From Undaria pinnatifida (lineage: Eukaryota > Sar > Phaeophyceae > Laminariales > Alariaceae): a stretch of DNA of 64,000 bases. The translations under genes and the position numbers were made by a program. The stretch spans positions 11,206,241-11,270,240 of the forward strand of contig JABAKD010000028.1 in NCBI GenBank assembly GCA_012845835.1. The letters are read 5' to 3'. The notes under the pieces are model-generated. The model worked only from the letters and a program-made list of their open reading frames with translations, was not told where the DNA came from and did not search any database. This document shows, piece by piece, positions 1 to 10,279 of this stretch (position 1 is the stretch's first letter; the number at the start of each line of letters is the position of its first letter).

Positions 1-281
1 TCCACTTCAACAGGTATGCGGCTTGTTATTGAACCACCGGGGACACCGCGCGTCGTTACCTGATGGTGCATAAGCGTGGTCAGTTTTGGGAGCGGAGGTT
101 CTACATCGAACCAAGTTTCAAGCCTCGGCGCCCAAAGCCATCCGAGGGAGCCCGTTATCTTGCGCGTTATACGAACGGCGTATGTGTGAGTGCGTGTGTG
201 GGTGTGCGCGTGTGCGTATGTGTGTGCACGTGCGCTTGTGCGCATTACTGCAACGGGAAAAATACCACACCTGCGCGCCCA

Positions 282-282
<1 letters not shown>

Positions 283-327
<45 letters not shown>
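283..327 (+). repeat. (CTG)15 microsatellite, coding for polyQ on the minus strand
   Basis: Pure CTG run on the plus strand, giving 15 Gln codons in the last resolved NECAP exon. It ends exactly at the putative splice donor, so repeat-length change would alter the protein and sit next to the splice site. A GT-rich stretch (180-240) lies beyond it. Confidence 0.9.
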
Positions 328-328
<1 letters not shown>

Positions 329-582
329 GGCTGCACAAGCGACCCCGCCCCCGCCCCACCCGTCGGCAAGCCCACTCCAAGACCGGACAAATCAGAGAGG
401 CCCCACCCTGCCGCGGCACCGCCTCCTCCTCCTCCAACTCCTCCTGTTGGCGGAACAGGGGGGGGGGGGGACGCAAACAACCCCCCGCCCCCCCCTGGTG
501 GCTGCTGCTGCTGTGATGTAGATCCTACCCCAAGGCCGAACGGGTCGTCGTCTTCTCGTGCTGCGGGGGCGGGAGGGTGAAC
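283..582 (-). CDS. NECAP C-terminal exon with polyglutamine
   Basis: After a CCCTCAG acceptor this 300-bp exon reads [20 protein letters not shown], then a Q/P/G-rich stretch, [14 protein letters not shown], and a run of 15 glutamines made by a pure (CAG)15 tract. An acidic DDPF-type peptide followed by a Trp-containing tail fits the adaptor-binding end of NECAP proteins. Splicing at CAG/GTGGGC (282) is phase 0 and would lead to an exon outside the window. Without splicing, the frame reaches a stop near 118 through a GT-rich, unlikely peptide. Confidence 0.65.
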
Positions 583-3500
583 CTGAGGGGGACAAGGGAC
601 GAAAACACGGGGTGCCGGGGAGCGCAGGAAGGGGGGGGTGGGGAGTCAACTGGGGGGCATCAAAGGCAGCACAGAGCAACGGGCCGCCCGTGAGCCGAGA
701 AGGGTAGGGTGGAAGGGGGGTGAGCGGGCCTGGGATGTGGGGGGAGTCGACCGGGGAGAATTTGAGGCAGGGCAGGGCAAATCAGGGCAAATAAGGGCAA
801 ATCAGGACAAATCAAGGCAGAGCAGGGCAGAGCAGGGCAAAGCAGGGCAAAGCAGGGCAAAGCAGGGCAGAGGAGGGCAGAGCAGGGCACAGAAGGGCAC
901 CGAAGGGCAGGGCAAGGCAAGGCGGAGCAACGCAGGGGAAAGCAAAAGGCACCAGTGACGGCTATATTTTTCTGTTTTCCCCCCTCTCGCCCAGCCCTAA
1001 CGTTCCGTGCCAACAACCCACGGCAGGAGCTCCCTCCGTACACAGCGATCGGACCAGGGAGGCATCAAAAATCCTGTTCAACCCGAAATGCACGGAAAGC
1101 AAAACAACGAACGGAAAGAGCAAGACAGCAGAAGCAACAGAAGCAGCAACAGCAGCAGCAGCAAACACTTATGTTCCTTCACTACATGGCAGCGCAAGCG
1201 CGGACAATCCCCCCCCCCTCCTCTCACACCAACGAGCTAAAAAAAAACCAGATCGGAGAGAGAGAAGAAAAACATAGTACCCACAAGCCCTAAGCGAGAC
1301 CACGCCTTCAACAATGCATCCATCTCACCGTGGCAGCATCAGCGCCTCCCGACATCCCTAACAGCCCCCCGCCTCCATGCCCTCCCTGGAAACCCTCGCC
1401 ACCATTTCCTCCTCTATGCATACCCCCCCCGGCCGCTGCAGAACTTGCAGTTGAACTCCCTTCCATCCCCCTTGGGAACGAAGACGAAGACGCAGAAGAC
1501 GAAGAAGTAGGCGTTGTTGTAGAGGAGAGCGGGGGGCCACTGGCCGCTGGTGACAGTTTCGCTATTCCTCGAGCGCGCCTTGTGTCTCCGGGAGGGGGCG
1601 CGAGCAGGCTAATCCCGCCGCCGCCACCGCCTCCGCCTATTTTTCGCGCTGTGTCGCCAGGGGGGGGGGCTAGGGTAAGCCCCCCCCCTGCCCCCCGGCC
1701 TGATCTCCTCGGACGAGATGATGCCTACCACCGAAGAAAAGGGGGGAGGAGGGGGGGGGGGGGTGCGTGTGTGTCAAGGTGATATAACGTTCGTGAGTTT
1801 GTTTTCGCTTGTGCTTTAGTTTGTTCTCAGCGTTCGGTATGGTAGGGTATGGCATGGCATGGCATGGTATGGTATGGTATGGTTTGGTACTACGGAATAT
1901 TATAGTATTATGGTATGATATGATATGGTCCGGTATGGTATGGTATGGTATGACATGGTATGGTATGGTATGATACGGTTTGGTATGGTATGGTATCGCA
2001 TGATATGGAGTGCGGGGCGCCACCCGATACAAGCATCCATAATCCGCCCGCAAAAGCGTCCCAGGAAAAAGTAATAAAATGTCTTCTGTTATTTCTGCCG
2101 CTGTTGCTGCTGCTGCTGCTGCCGTTGTTTCTGCTTCTGATGTGCTGCTGCTGTGGCATCGGCTGCAGTTGTTGTGGCATCGAGGGCCGTCGTCTGCAAA
2201 ATAGGGTGTAAAACGGCAGCATCTCAAACAGTGCAGTGGCATCGAATATCGCCACCTAACTTGTACCGGCGAGAAAAAAAAAAAAAATGTTGGCTATCTT
2301 TCTCTGCACGCGAGTTGGGCTTGAAGGAGGCCACCATCTATCGCTAGTTACTGGGTAGCATACCATCAACCAGGGCAGTGGCATTGGTCATCGCCACATA
2401 TAGGGGTGTGCTACATTACTATTGTGCATAGTGTTTTTCACCGTGGATGGAGCTATCCCTAACCCCAACCCTAACCCATACGACATATACCGATGACTGC
2501 CCCCTAACGACGTCACTGGGGTTAAATGGTTGAAAAACACGATGATGTGTATCACTGCCATTTACAAGCTGGGCCGGCCAAGACGCTCAAAACAAGCCAA
2601 TATCGCTGTGCTGCGCTCATTTTTTCGAGTTCGGACCTGAAATTTTGACACGTGATTTGGAACAAGCTCACAAAAACAGTACTTGGCGAACCAAAAAAAA
2701 AAAAAATCCGTTGACTTTTCATCAATTTCATGATTTTGGAAAACTTTTGGCCGGCCAAATGTCGGCCATTTTTTTTTTTTCTTTTTCGAGTTCGCCAAGT
2801 ACTGTTTTGGTGAGCTTGGTCCAAATCACGTGTCAAAATTTCAGGTCCTAACTTCAAAATTGAAAGGTGCATGGCCAAGTTTCCACCGAAGGGCCTCTGC
2901 ATACAATTTTACATATATTTCAGGGATATTCATTCATAACTTTCGAACGAAAGTGACCCATGAAATGAAACGCATACGTCCCTACTCCTCGTCCCAAGAT
3001 GTACATGCCCAAAAAAATTGAGCCAATTCCATCCACGTTGTATTTCGAGCAATTTTAGAAAAAGCAACACAAAAAAAAACATGAAAAAAATGCTTAAACT
3101 AGGAGACGTGAGTAGCAAACACTTTTTTCGGCACCAACTTGGCAGATTCTCAAGCTGGAGGGCTTAAAATGACCACCGTATCAAGCTGATTACGAGGATA
3201 TGCTCAGTTTGCAGTGGGTCACTGACGGATTATGGGTTTCTTGGCCGGCCTAGCTTGTAGGGTGCAACAGGTATGGTACTGTATGCTAGTAGCCCCTCTG
3301 CACCGCCGTAGCGTGGATGAATGCCATGCACTAGAAATAGAGGTACCACAAAGAAAAAAGTGCCAAATGCTACAACTCTTGTCTGTGCGAGCACCATCGA
3401 ACCGTGTAGCACATCACATCACAGCACAACGCAACCCAACCCAACCCAACCCAACCCAACCCAACCCAACCCAACCCAACCCAACCCAACCCAACCCAAC

Positions 3501-6500
3501 CCAACCCAACCCAACCCAACCCAACCCCAACCCCAACCCCAACCAGCAGAGCAGCTCACCTTCGAGCCGCCGCCGATGGTAATCTTAATTTTCTGCCCCT
3601 CTTTGAGGCTGAGGTCGTTAGACGACGCCTTGCTATCCTCGCCGCCCCCCTCGACATCACCCCCCGCGGCCGAGCCCCCCTTTTCCAGCATCGTGCTGCG
3701 CTCTACGTCCCTGCTCGACAAAGTGGGGGGGGTAGGGGGGAAGGTGGTGTTGGGATGGGGTGGGGGTGGCGTGGCAAAGATGTCGGTTGACGGTCTAGTT
3801 TTGACCCGTCAAGGCGTCTTTGTGGACTTATCATACTATTTTTGGTGTGTGGAGTTCTTCCTTGACGGCTGTCAGTCAACGGGCAAGAGTGCCGTCAACC
3901 CCGACATCTTTGTGACGTTGGGTGGCGGTGGGGTTGGGTTGGGATTTGGGGTTTCGGGGGGTTTCGGGGGGGGTTGAGGGGGGGGGAAAGGGGTTGAGTT
4001 TTAGGAGGGGGGTCGGGGGTCGGGGTGGGGTTGGAGTGGGGTTTTGGTTGGACTGGAGGTGGGGGTAGGGGGTGTAGTCAGATTTGTGCATGGCCGTAGT
4101 TGTATAACCATAGACTGTCGCATCCTTACTATTATGCCGGGACGGACCACGTCGGGTTTTCACCACCAGGCAGACATTTGCTTGCACCATGTGCGAAGCG
4201 CCGTGAGGTGTTCGGCGAGTCGCATCAGGGGTGAACAGCATCCTTCCAAGAACCGCTCGTGAGACGGCCTTCGGCACCTTGTGCCTACGTTCTTGCTTAT
4301 GGATGACAAGCGCCAATTAGTTACTTTGTTTTCTGGCGTGGCCACCCCAGAGACAGCAATGGGTACTACTATGTAACTGCCTCCGGGATGCCTTACCATA
4401 TTCACACTACGTGATGCGATCATTCCCCTTGTGCGGAGTAAGGGTTCTCCACCCCGCACAATATGATCTTACTCGATAACCGTCGTGGTGACCGCCGAAA
4501 ACAAAAAACGGTACCCTGGTTGTATAGCTCACGCAGTGACTGGCATGTTCTACAGCGTCGTTGCCAATCAACGCCAACCCGAATATACATGAAATGTTGG
4601 ACAGCGTCGGTGCCAACCGAGGCCAACTATTATATATATTTCCATGCGGGGGAGGGTAGGGGGAGGGTAACATCGTGCTGCGCCCTACGTCCCTGCTCCG
4701 CAAGAGATCCGCGGAGGTGAAATGTGCGGGGGTTGGGGTCTGGGTCGGGGTGAGGGTTGGGGGTAGGGTTGGAGGGGGGAGGTTCCAGGGGGGGGGGGAG
4801 TTGGGATTGGGGAACGGAGGGGGGGTGGGGGTGGGGTAGTGAGCCGGTCGCCCCGGTGGCGTATCAGGTTATCCTCGAGCCTGGTATAGGTCAGTTTCGT
4901 GGGTTCGAATCCCCCCGAGTGCTTACACGTATAAGTTCGTGGGGACTTTTTCTTGCGCACAAATTGACTCGCGGAAAGCGCGAGAGCGTGAGTTAGCAAC
5001 ACTCGATGAAAAATCGACGAGCAGTGGGATTGCTGAACCCTATGTAAGGCAAGAATCGGGGGGGGAAAAGGGACGACACCTGTGACCACGGCTTGTCCAG
5101 ACGCTGGAAAGTAGAAAAATGCGAAAAAAAAAAAAAAAAAAAAAACGGGGTTGGGGGGGGGGTTGGATTGAATTAGGGGTGGGGGTAGAGGGGGTGGATT
5201 GACTTAGGGGTGGGGGTAGGGGGGGGGGTGGACTGAATTAGGGGTGGGGGTAGGGGGGGGGTAGCATCGTGCTGCGCTCGACGTCCCTGCTGCATGCGGA
5301 CGCGGCGAAATAATTAGTCAGGAGGTAGGGGAGGGAGGGGTGAAGTCGGGGTGGGGGTGGAGATTGGGGTTGGGTCGGGGTTGGGGATAAGGGTGGGGGT
5401 GGAGTTGCTCGAGAAGAACGCCGCGAAAATGTAAGTGAGGGAGGTGCAGGTGGGGTTGGGGTCGGGGCGGGGTTTGGGTTGGATTGGGGGTGGGGGTAAG
5501 GGGGGTGAAGCATCGTGCCGCGCTCGACGTCCCTGCTCCGAGGGCGCGGCGGAGGCGTATGTACGCGAAGGAGCTGGTGTTGGAGTCGGGGTAGGAGCGG
5601 GGGTGGGGGTGAGGGTTGGGGATACTCGACAAGGATAAGGCCAAGGCATATGTGAGAGAGGGTAAGGAATGCAGGAGAGGTTGGGTCGGGGTGAGGGTGG
5701 GGGTTGAGGTAGGGTTGGGGCTACGGTCGGGGTTCGGTTGGGATTGGGTTGAAAGTTTAGGCGGGGGCTGGGGCTGGGTTTAGATGAGGTTGGAGGTGGG
5801 GGTAGGGAGGGGTTGGAGGGGGGGGTAGGGGGGTGGGTGTCGGCGGGAATTAAGGCTACGGTTAGGAATTACATGTGCTCAGCCCCAAACGCAAGGAAAC
5901 CAAAACAATGGACGGAACACAACACAGCAACAGCAGCAAAAGCAGCAGCAGACCTTCCACCGCTCTCACTTCTTAAACTCCTGCAAGGCGACGTTGAAAT
6001 CGAACGCCTGGTTGCGGTCGTCAAACGCCAGGCCCACGAAGGCATGTCGGCCCTGAGCGTTCTGAATCTTGATAACAAAATAGCGGCTGCTGTCCGGGAC
6101 TCGCTCCACTGCTCCATCCTCCACCTTACACATCGCAAACAGCTTGCCGTCTCGTCTGAGAGAGGGCCGGGGGGTAGTACATGGAGGGGAAGGGGAAAGG
6201 ATGCGCGGTGGAGTGGTGGCGAGGCGGAGTGGCAAAGAAACGGCAATGGTGTTGGTTGTGGCTGTGCGCCACAGTCTGTCGATAAGGTTGAGGGTTCGTG
6301 TCGCATTTTCGTCGGTACCGTTGCAATTCGTCGGAGACGTTGTGACTTTTCACTTGGCAAGAAAATCCGTTGGTACAGTTGAAACGTTTCGAAGAGTCGG
6401 AATTGTCGGACCGGTCGGTATCATCGGACTGGTGGGACCGGTCAGCATAGTCGGAATGACAACTATTCCAACGTTTGGTATTGCCGGAAGGGCTAAATTG

Positions 6501-7197
6501 AAACCGTCGATACTGTTTGTTGGAATGGTTGGAGCGGTCCGTATGATGTGAACGGCCGCAACCTCGAAATGGAATATATCCCCCACCTGTCCACGAGCAT
6601 GATAGCAGCCTCCATGCCCCTCTGAACCACCCTCATGCGTCCCGTCCACATCTGCTTCGTCATGTCGGCAGCCCTGCAATACATGAAAACAACGCGCGGG
6701 CGGGAAGCAGCCAAGCGTTCAGGTTGAGTGGGATAGGCCGCAATAAACCAAACCAAGACATATGCAATCAACCCTTTATTCGAGCTCAAAATCTAGGAAG
6801 TAGGCAGCCTTCTCCACGATACTGGTATGGGTAATGCTTGTACTCTGGGTTCAGTTCGAGTGGGGTAGGCGGTACAAATCGAACCAAAAAGCCAACACAA
6901 CAAACCGTCTCGTCGAACTCTTTCAAGGAAGCGACCATTCCTGTCTATGATACCCTGGCATGAGCAATATGTAGCTTGTCCTTAGGGTAGTGCATCACAG
7001 CAAAACACTCGTAAATCAAACATGTTGTCGAACTACAGTATGTCCTGAAAACAAAACAAAAACTGCCTTACGATTCGATGCTAACGATGTGAGTATTCCT
7101 TGTACTCACAGCCATCCCTGTGCTCTGACTCTCGGCGGAAGCTCGAACAGGTAACACTCCTGTATCTGTGTCAAAGTGTGTTCCACGACTTCGTCCG
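283..7197 (-). CDS. NECAP-like endocytosis adaptor (PHear domain), 5' partial
   Basis: NECAP proteins bind the AP-1/AP-2 adaptors and help clathrin-coated vesicles form. Six exons on the minus strand join in frame: 7110-7197, 6587-6673, 5970-6155, 3560-3710, 1329-1724 and 283-582. In order they read [11 protein letters not shown], then MWTGRMRVV, then [17 protein letters not shown] and [11 protein letters not shown], then LKEGQKIKI, then two Gly-Pro motifs, and finally an acidic DDPF tail with polyQ. The order and motifs match the NECAP family (DUF1681) from near its N-terminus. Junction phases agree at all five joins, and all introns use GT-AG. The exon carrying the start codon was not found: exon 7110-7197 begins in mid-codon after a TAG acceptor, and family length suggests only a few residues are missing. 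The last exon either splices at 282 (CAG/GTGGGC) or reads on to a stop near 118. Family assignment is firm; both ends are not. Confidence 0.88.
758..930 (+). repeat. 10-mer tandem array (AGGGCAAAGC type)
   Basis: About 17 tandem copies of a decamer AGGGCAAATC/AGGGCAGAGC lie within the NECAP intron between exons 283-582 and 1329-1724. Units drift between AAAT, AAGC and AGAGC variants. The rest of the intron up to 1328 holds CAG- and A-rich sequence and no exon I could support. Confidence 0.85.
1329..3710 (-). CDS. NECAP exons for linker and Gly-Pro tail (two exons)
   Basis: Exon 3560-3710 (151 bp) begins after GCAG with G-GAC-GTA and completes the PHear fold with [19 protein letters not shown], the counterpart of the family's GFKEGQTIK segment. 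Exon 1329-1724 (396 bp, phase 0 at both ends) begins [20 protein letters not shown], close to the family's [20 protein letters not shown]. The same kind of motif then recurs as [15 protein letters not shown], and a Ser/Thr- and Gly-rich low-complexity stretch follows. The donor is ACG/GTGAGA. The duplicated Gly-Leu-Pro motif is unusual. The length of the C-runs and G-runs here could hide sequencing errors, but the frame stays open. Confidence 0.82.
1838..2010 (+). repeat. TATGG pentanucleotide array
   Basis: A degenerate array of GGTATGGTATG units, with TGATATG and GGCATGG variants, lies in the NECAP intron 1725-3559. An A-run follows at 2273-2287 and a short CCCTAACCC-like stretch at 2461-2480. 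Open frames here are by-products of the repeat. Confidence 0.85.
2628..2858. mobile_element. Foldback hairpin element (inverted arms of about 65 bp)
   Basis: The left arm (about 2630-2695) contains CCTGAAATTTTGACACGTGA and AGTACTTGGCGAA. The right arm (about 2787-2852) contains the reverse complement, TTCGCCAAGTACTG through TCACGTGTCAAAATTTCAGG. The arms differ at a few bases and enclose about 90 bp with A-runs and T-runs and GGCCGGCC. It looks like a MITE-like foldback or a fossil palindrome. Target-site duplications are not evident. It lies in a NECAP intron. Confidence 0.7.
3427..3545 (+). repeat. (CCCAA)n array beside a splice donor
   Basis: About 20 CCCAA units end in CCCCAA variants, 15 bp from the GTGAGC donor of NECAP exon 3560-3710. 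On the transcript strand this is (TTGGG)n directly downstream of the 5' splice site. It is a G-rich repeat able to form G-quadruplexes. Confidence 0.9.
4085..4330 (+). repeat. Dispersed repeat family B, copy 1 (about 240 bp)
   Basis: This copy shares GGGACGGA-CACGTCGGGTTTT, GCGAAGCGCCGTGAGGTGTT, CGGCGAGTCGCAT and AAGAACCGC-TGTGAG with copies at 7640-7890 and 28225-28490 (minus), and in part at 39590-39665. Short inverted segments such as GCGCGAAGCGC suggest a structured element. No RT, transposase or RNA polymerase III box was recognised. Confidence 0.75.
4841..5145 (+). mobile_element. tRNA-derived SINE, copy 1
   Basis: The head carries a good internal RNA polymerase III promoter: A box TGGCGTATCAGG (4856-4867) and B box GGTTCGAATCC (about 4901-4911). 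An unrelated body and a 3' A-tract of about 21 bases (5125-5145) follow. The same order is found in reverse at 40222-40541, and bodies without heads occur at 8795-8950 and 33540-33760. That is the classic layout of a SINE with a tRNA-like head, moved by a LINE in trans. Confidence 0.82.
5970..7197 (-). CDS. NECAP exons encoding the PHear core (three exons)
   Basis: Exon 7110-7197 starts after a TAG acceptor with two bases of a split codon and carries the first strand with the ELPPR motif. Exon 6587-6673 carries MWTGRMRVV, equivalent to the W-TGRLR strand of animal NECAPs. Exon 5970-6155 carries [19 protein letters not shown] and [10 protein letters not shown], the most conserved block of the family. 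The donors are CT/GTGAGT, CAG/GTGGGG and AA/GTGAGA. The last exon ends after two bases of a Lys codon, so the next exon must supply one base; exon 3560-3710 does. No residue that looks essential is missing. Confidence 0.9.
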
Positions 7198-7212
7198 CTA
7201 GTGGAACAGAGG

Positions 7213-7302
7213 TCAGGCAAGCAGGCAGGCAGACAGAGAGGCAGGCAGGCAGGCAAGCATGCAGGCAGGCAGGCAGGCAGGCGGGCGGGCGGGCAGGCGG
7301 GC
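7213..7302 (+). repeat. (GGCA)n array next to the first resolved NECAP exon
   Basis: GGCA/GGCG tetranucleotides lie just upstream of the NECAP exon on its own strand, separated from the TAG acceptor by about 15 bp. Read on the minus strand the tract is TGCC-rich and may act as the polypyrimidine tract. From 7303 to 7640 there is GC-rich unique sequence in which I could not place the start-codon exon. Confidence 0.8.
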
Positions 7303-7639
7303 ACACCGGCAAGGGTGGGGGGGTGGGAACGTACTTATTGGTTGCTTGCCTTAGTCATTTGACCATCGACCACGCATCCCGTTCGCAACGAAGCACGAAG
7401 GGTTGGGGGGGCAACAATCGTATCATGCATGACCCGCGAATCCCTGCACTGCTGGCGCCAGCAGGGGGGGGAAGGGGTGGCGTACTCATTTGTTGCTTGA
7501 GATAGTCGTTTCACCGTTGACCACGCATCGCTTTCAAGACAGAGAGCCGTTCCCACTCTTAATAGAGACACCCCCAATATTTGAGCGCTCATTTCTTTTG
7601 TTCCATTACTTTCAAAGGGGTGTGCTCATTTCATTTCAT

Positions 7640-7890
7640 TTCATTCATAGTCGTAGTCGTATGACCATAGACCCTCGCATCCCTACAACATCGGGACGGA
7701 GCATGTCGGGTTTTTACCGACCACCCAGGCATTGCGTGCACCAGGCGCGAAGCGCCGTGAGGTGTTCGGCGAGTCGCATGGAGGGCGAGCTGCATCCTAC
7801 TAAGAACCGCATGTGAGGCGGACTTCATCACCGTGTGCGTACATTGTTGCATATATGGGTGACAGCTTCGAATGAAATCACTTGTTTTCT
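7640..7890 (+). repeat. Dispersed repeat family B, copy 2
   Basis: It is collinear with 4085-4330, including CGGGACGGAGCATGTCGGGTTTT and GCGAAGCGCCGTGAGGTGTTC. The stretch to 8200 that follows contains a short direct repeat around CGTTGTCCGCTG-GACG and no supported gene. Confidence 0.75.
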
Positions 7891-8213
7891 GGTGTGTCGG
7901 GGGAAAAAGAGCTGAACGGGCGTCGACGTGCGGCACTGTCCGCTGCCACGGCAGTACACAAAATGGCAAAACAAGCACCGAAAAGACGTAAGTACCAACA
8001 AAAAAATACAACATGAAAGGCGTGTACACCGGCAACGGGGGCGCGTTGTCCGCTGTGACGCCAGAACAAAAAAATGGACCCCCAAAAATGCCGAGGAAAA
8101 CTCACACCGACAAAAACACATAACGAGACCAAAAGCGCCAGATACCTAGTATTCCGGACGGAAGTTTAAGGACCGTTTGAATTTCATACTTGATATAAAT
8201 ATTCTAACAACGT

Positions 8214-8268
8214 CAGCTGTGAGTTCGACAATTTTAGGGTCGATACTCATCTTTGCAAGCTATACACC
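8214..8268 (-). repeat. Dispersed repeat family E (about 55 bp), example copy
   Basis: Consensus on the minus strand is CAGCTTGCAAAGATGAGTAT, then CGACCCTAAATTTGTCGA and ACTCACAGCTGACG. Copies lie at 8214-8268 (-), 12438-12492 (-), 13197-13262 (+), 37056-37116 (+), 38316-38376 (+) and 57601-57660 (-), with fragments at 49388-49412 and 53325-53372. An AT-rich TTTATAAAATTATT-like stretch often follows on one side. It may be the end of a larger element not seen whole here. Confidence 0.75.
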
Positions 8269-8794
8269 GGCCACCCGTTTTTAGTAAGTCGTCATGAGTC
8301 AAACCCTAGTCACTACCTGGTGGCAATAACGGACATTAAGCCTGCATTGAACCATTATGATGACATCAACGTGTCAGGTGACATGAAAATAACTATCAAT
8401 TGCAGCAAGAAATAGACAATGTTTCACTGCATAAGCCAGCGGTCTTTACGTTTTCGTCCAGTGTGGCACATGCGCGTAGCCGAGGAGGGGGATCCTTGAC
8501 CTAGAGGCGACACAAAATACTGACGGGCGATGCCGATCCTATTTATGCCACCCGTTCCTGACCGTTTACATTTTCCAATACGACAACCCGGTGCACGGCC
8601 AGGTAGATCATAACGTTGCACATTGTGAGCCGTCGTCGAAACCTGAGACAAGGAGGTTGGTTCCTAAAAAACATGTATCGAACGCGCCTTCAGATAACCA
8701 TCTCCCTCGTTTCTGCACCATCCTATATTTCATACCTGGTACCTCGGACACAAACCGCTCGAATTCAGCGTCGCAGTGTTCGCATAATGTGTCG

Positions 8795-8950
8795 AGCGGA
8801 AAGCGCGAGAGCGTGAGTTACTAAAAATCGATGAGCATAAAAAGCTGAAAGATGGAAATGCTGAACCCTACGCGCGAAAAAAATGAAGGCGTGCATGTAC
8901 CGGGGGGGGGGAAAGGGGAGACACCTGTGACCATGACTTCAATTCAAAAG
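8795..8950 (+). repeat. SINE body fragment, copy 2 (headless)
   Basis: It shares GCGGAAAGCGCGAGAGCGTGAG, GAAATGCTGAACCCTA, a G-run and GGGGAGACACCTGTGACCA with the SINE at 4841-5145, but the tRNA-like head is missing. It looks 5'-truncated, as expected for target-primed integration. Confidence 0.72.
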
Positions 8951-9194
8951 GTCGTTGAGGGTAAAAACTCTTGCCGTATGAGCTGGAGAGTAAAAGCGAT
9001 GATTTAGAAGAAAGTAAAAAAGTGGCTGTTGAGGTTCTGACATCTAAGAATCGACAATCACAATCGACAATCGAACGTTGGTTGCAGGACAGGTGTCAAC
9101 AAGTTGGAGATGAAGAATATCAAGGGAAGAAAAGGTACAAGGACTCTGCGTTCCACGCCATCACGCTACAGCAGTGGGCGTCTCCCTGTAGTAC

Positions 9195-9745
9195 CAGTTA
9201 GACGGTTGAATAGATGCCGGTACAGTGCCGATGTCCGCTATACTGCCGGTAATGTTGGCTGGCACACACCGGCACCATAGGAGACCACCACTACCGTATC
9301 ATATTTGATACGTTTCCACGCCATCACGCTACAGTATGGGGGGGGCTATAGTAGTGCCGGTAGAATATATGCCGATATAGTGCCGTTTGAATAGATGCGG
9401 GTACAGTGCCGGCGTCCGGTATATTGCCGGTAATGTTGGCTGGCACACACCGGCACTACAGAAGACCACCACTACTGAATTTTGATACCGTTCCACGCCA
9501 TCATGCTACAGTGCCGTTCGAATAGATGCCGGTATAAGTGCCGGTGTCCGCTATAACGCCGATAATGTTGGCTGGCACACACCGGCAATATAGGGGACCA
9601 CCACCACCGTATTTGATACCTGCGTATACTCGACTCATAGTTCCGGTGGAATAGATGTCAGTATAGTGGCAGTGTCCGATGTATTGCCGGTAATGTTGGC
9701 TGGCACACGCAGGCTCTACAGGAGACCGCCATTGCCGTGCTTGAT
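9195..9745 (+). repeat. Tandem array of about 125-140-bp units (4 copies)
   Basis: Each unit carries GATGCCGGTACAGTGCC, GTCCGCTATA-TGCCGGTAATGTT, GGCTGGCACACACCGGCA and GGAGACCACCACTACCGTAT. Four diverged units are recognisable, at about 9210, 9380, 9510 and 9655. A related single unit lies at 36215-36395 inside the polymerase gene, so the unit also exists dispersed. There is no coding signal. Confidence 0.8.
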
Positions 9746-10279
9746 ACCCTGGTACCTGGGTACACCAGACTCCAGCCCTAGCGTTTCGTCAGCACGTACA
9801 AACACCCGCCCCGGCACCACCTCACCATCCGATAATTCACGACATGCGTTAGCGACAAAACAATCCGGAGCAAGTCACGGTCTAGGTTATCTATATCTAT
9901 TACCAGGTGCTACTCTATTAATAGTAGCGATCTAAATCATCTACATCCCACAGTTGCGTAACTACACATTGTGCAAGACATCATAACTTGCAACTCCCGC
10001 CCGGCAAACGTGTGCGCAAGATCCCACCCCGAAAAAAACTTACCTAGACCGTACACATCACACCACGGTACTATTAATTGTCAGGGATCCTCGAAAAGGC
10101 ATGATCTGTTAATATGCTATATCGTGCACGTACTTAGTACTACACCACGGTGGTACTGATCAGGGACTGCATCTGCCCCGATGAGCGAAACCTTTAACTT
10201 ACACACGTAGTGGAGGCTGGGGACTCAAGACTGCAGACAGGTTCGTTTGAGACGCTGCGTACGAGTGACTCCGTACTAC

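Larger units (their letters stand above)
3716..5860 (-). repeat. G-rich telomere-like intron with repeated splice-acceptor modules
   Basis: The NECAP intron between exons 5970-6155 and 3560-3710 is mostly degenerate GGGGTTGGGGGTAGGG sequence on the plus strand. A 27-bp module, CAGGGACGTCGAGCGCAGCA plus CGATG on the minus strand, occurs at 3689-3715, 4671-4698, 5265-5291 and 5511-5537. The first of these is the true acceptor plus exon start; the other three lie upstream of it in the intron. A dispersed repeat (4085-4330) and a SINE (4841-5145) are inserted in the same intron. Confidence 0.8.

Noticed and set aside
2461-2480. CCCTAACCC-like telomeric words (also at 29691-29707)
   Set aside because: Only two or three units and inside genes; too short to call a telomere or interstitial telomere array.
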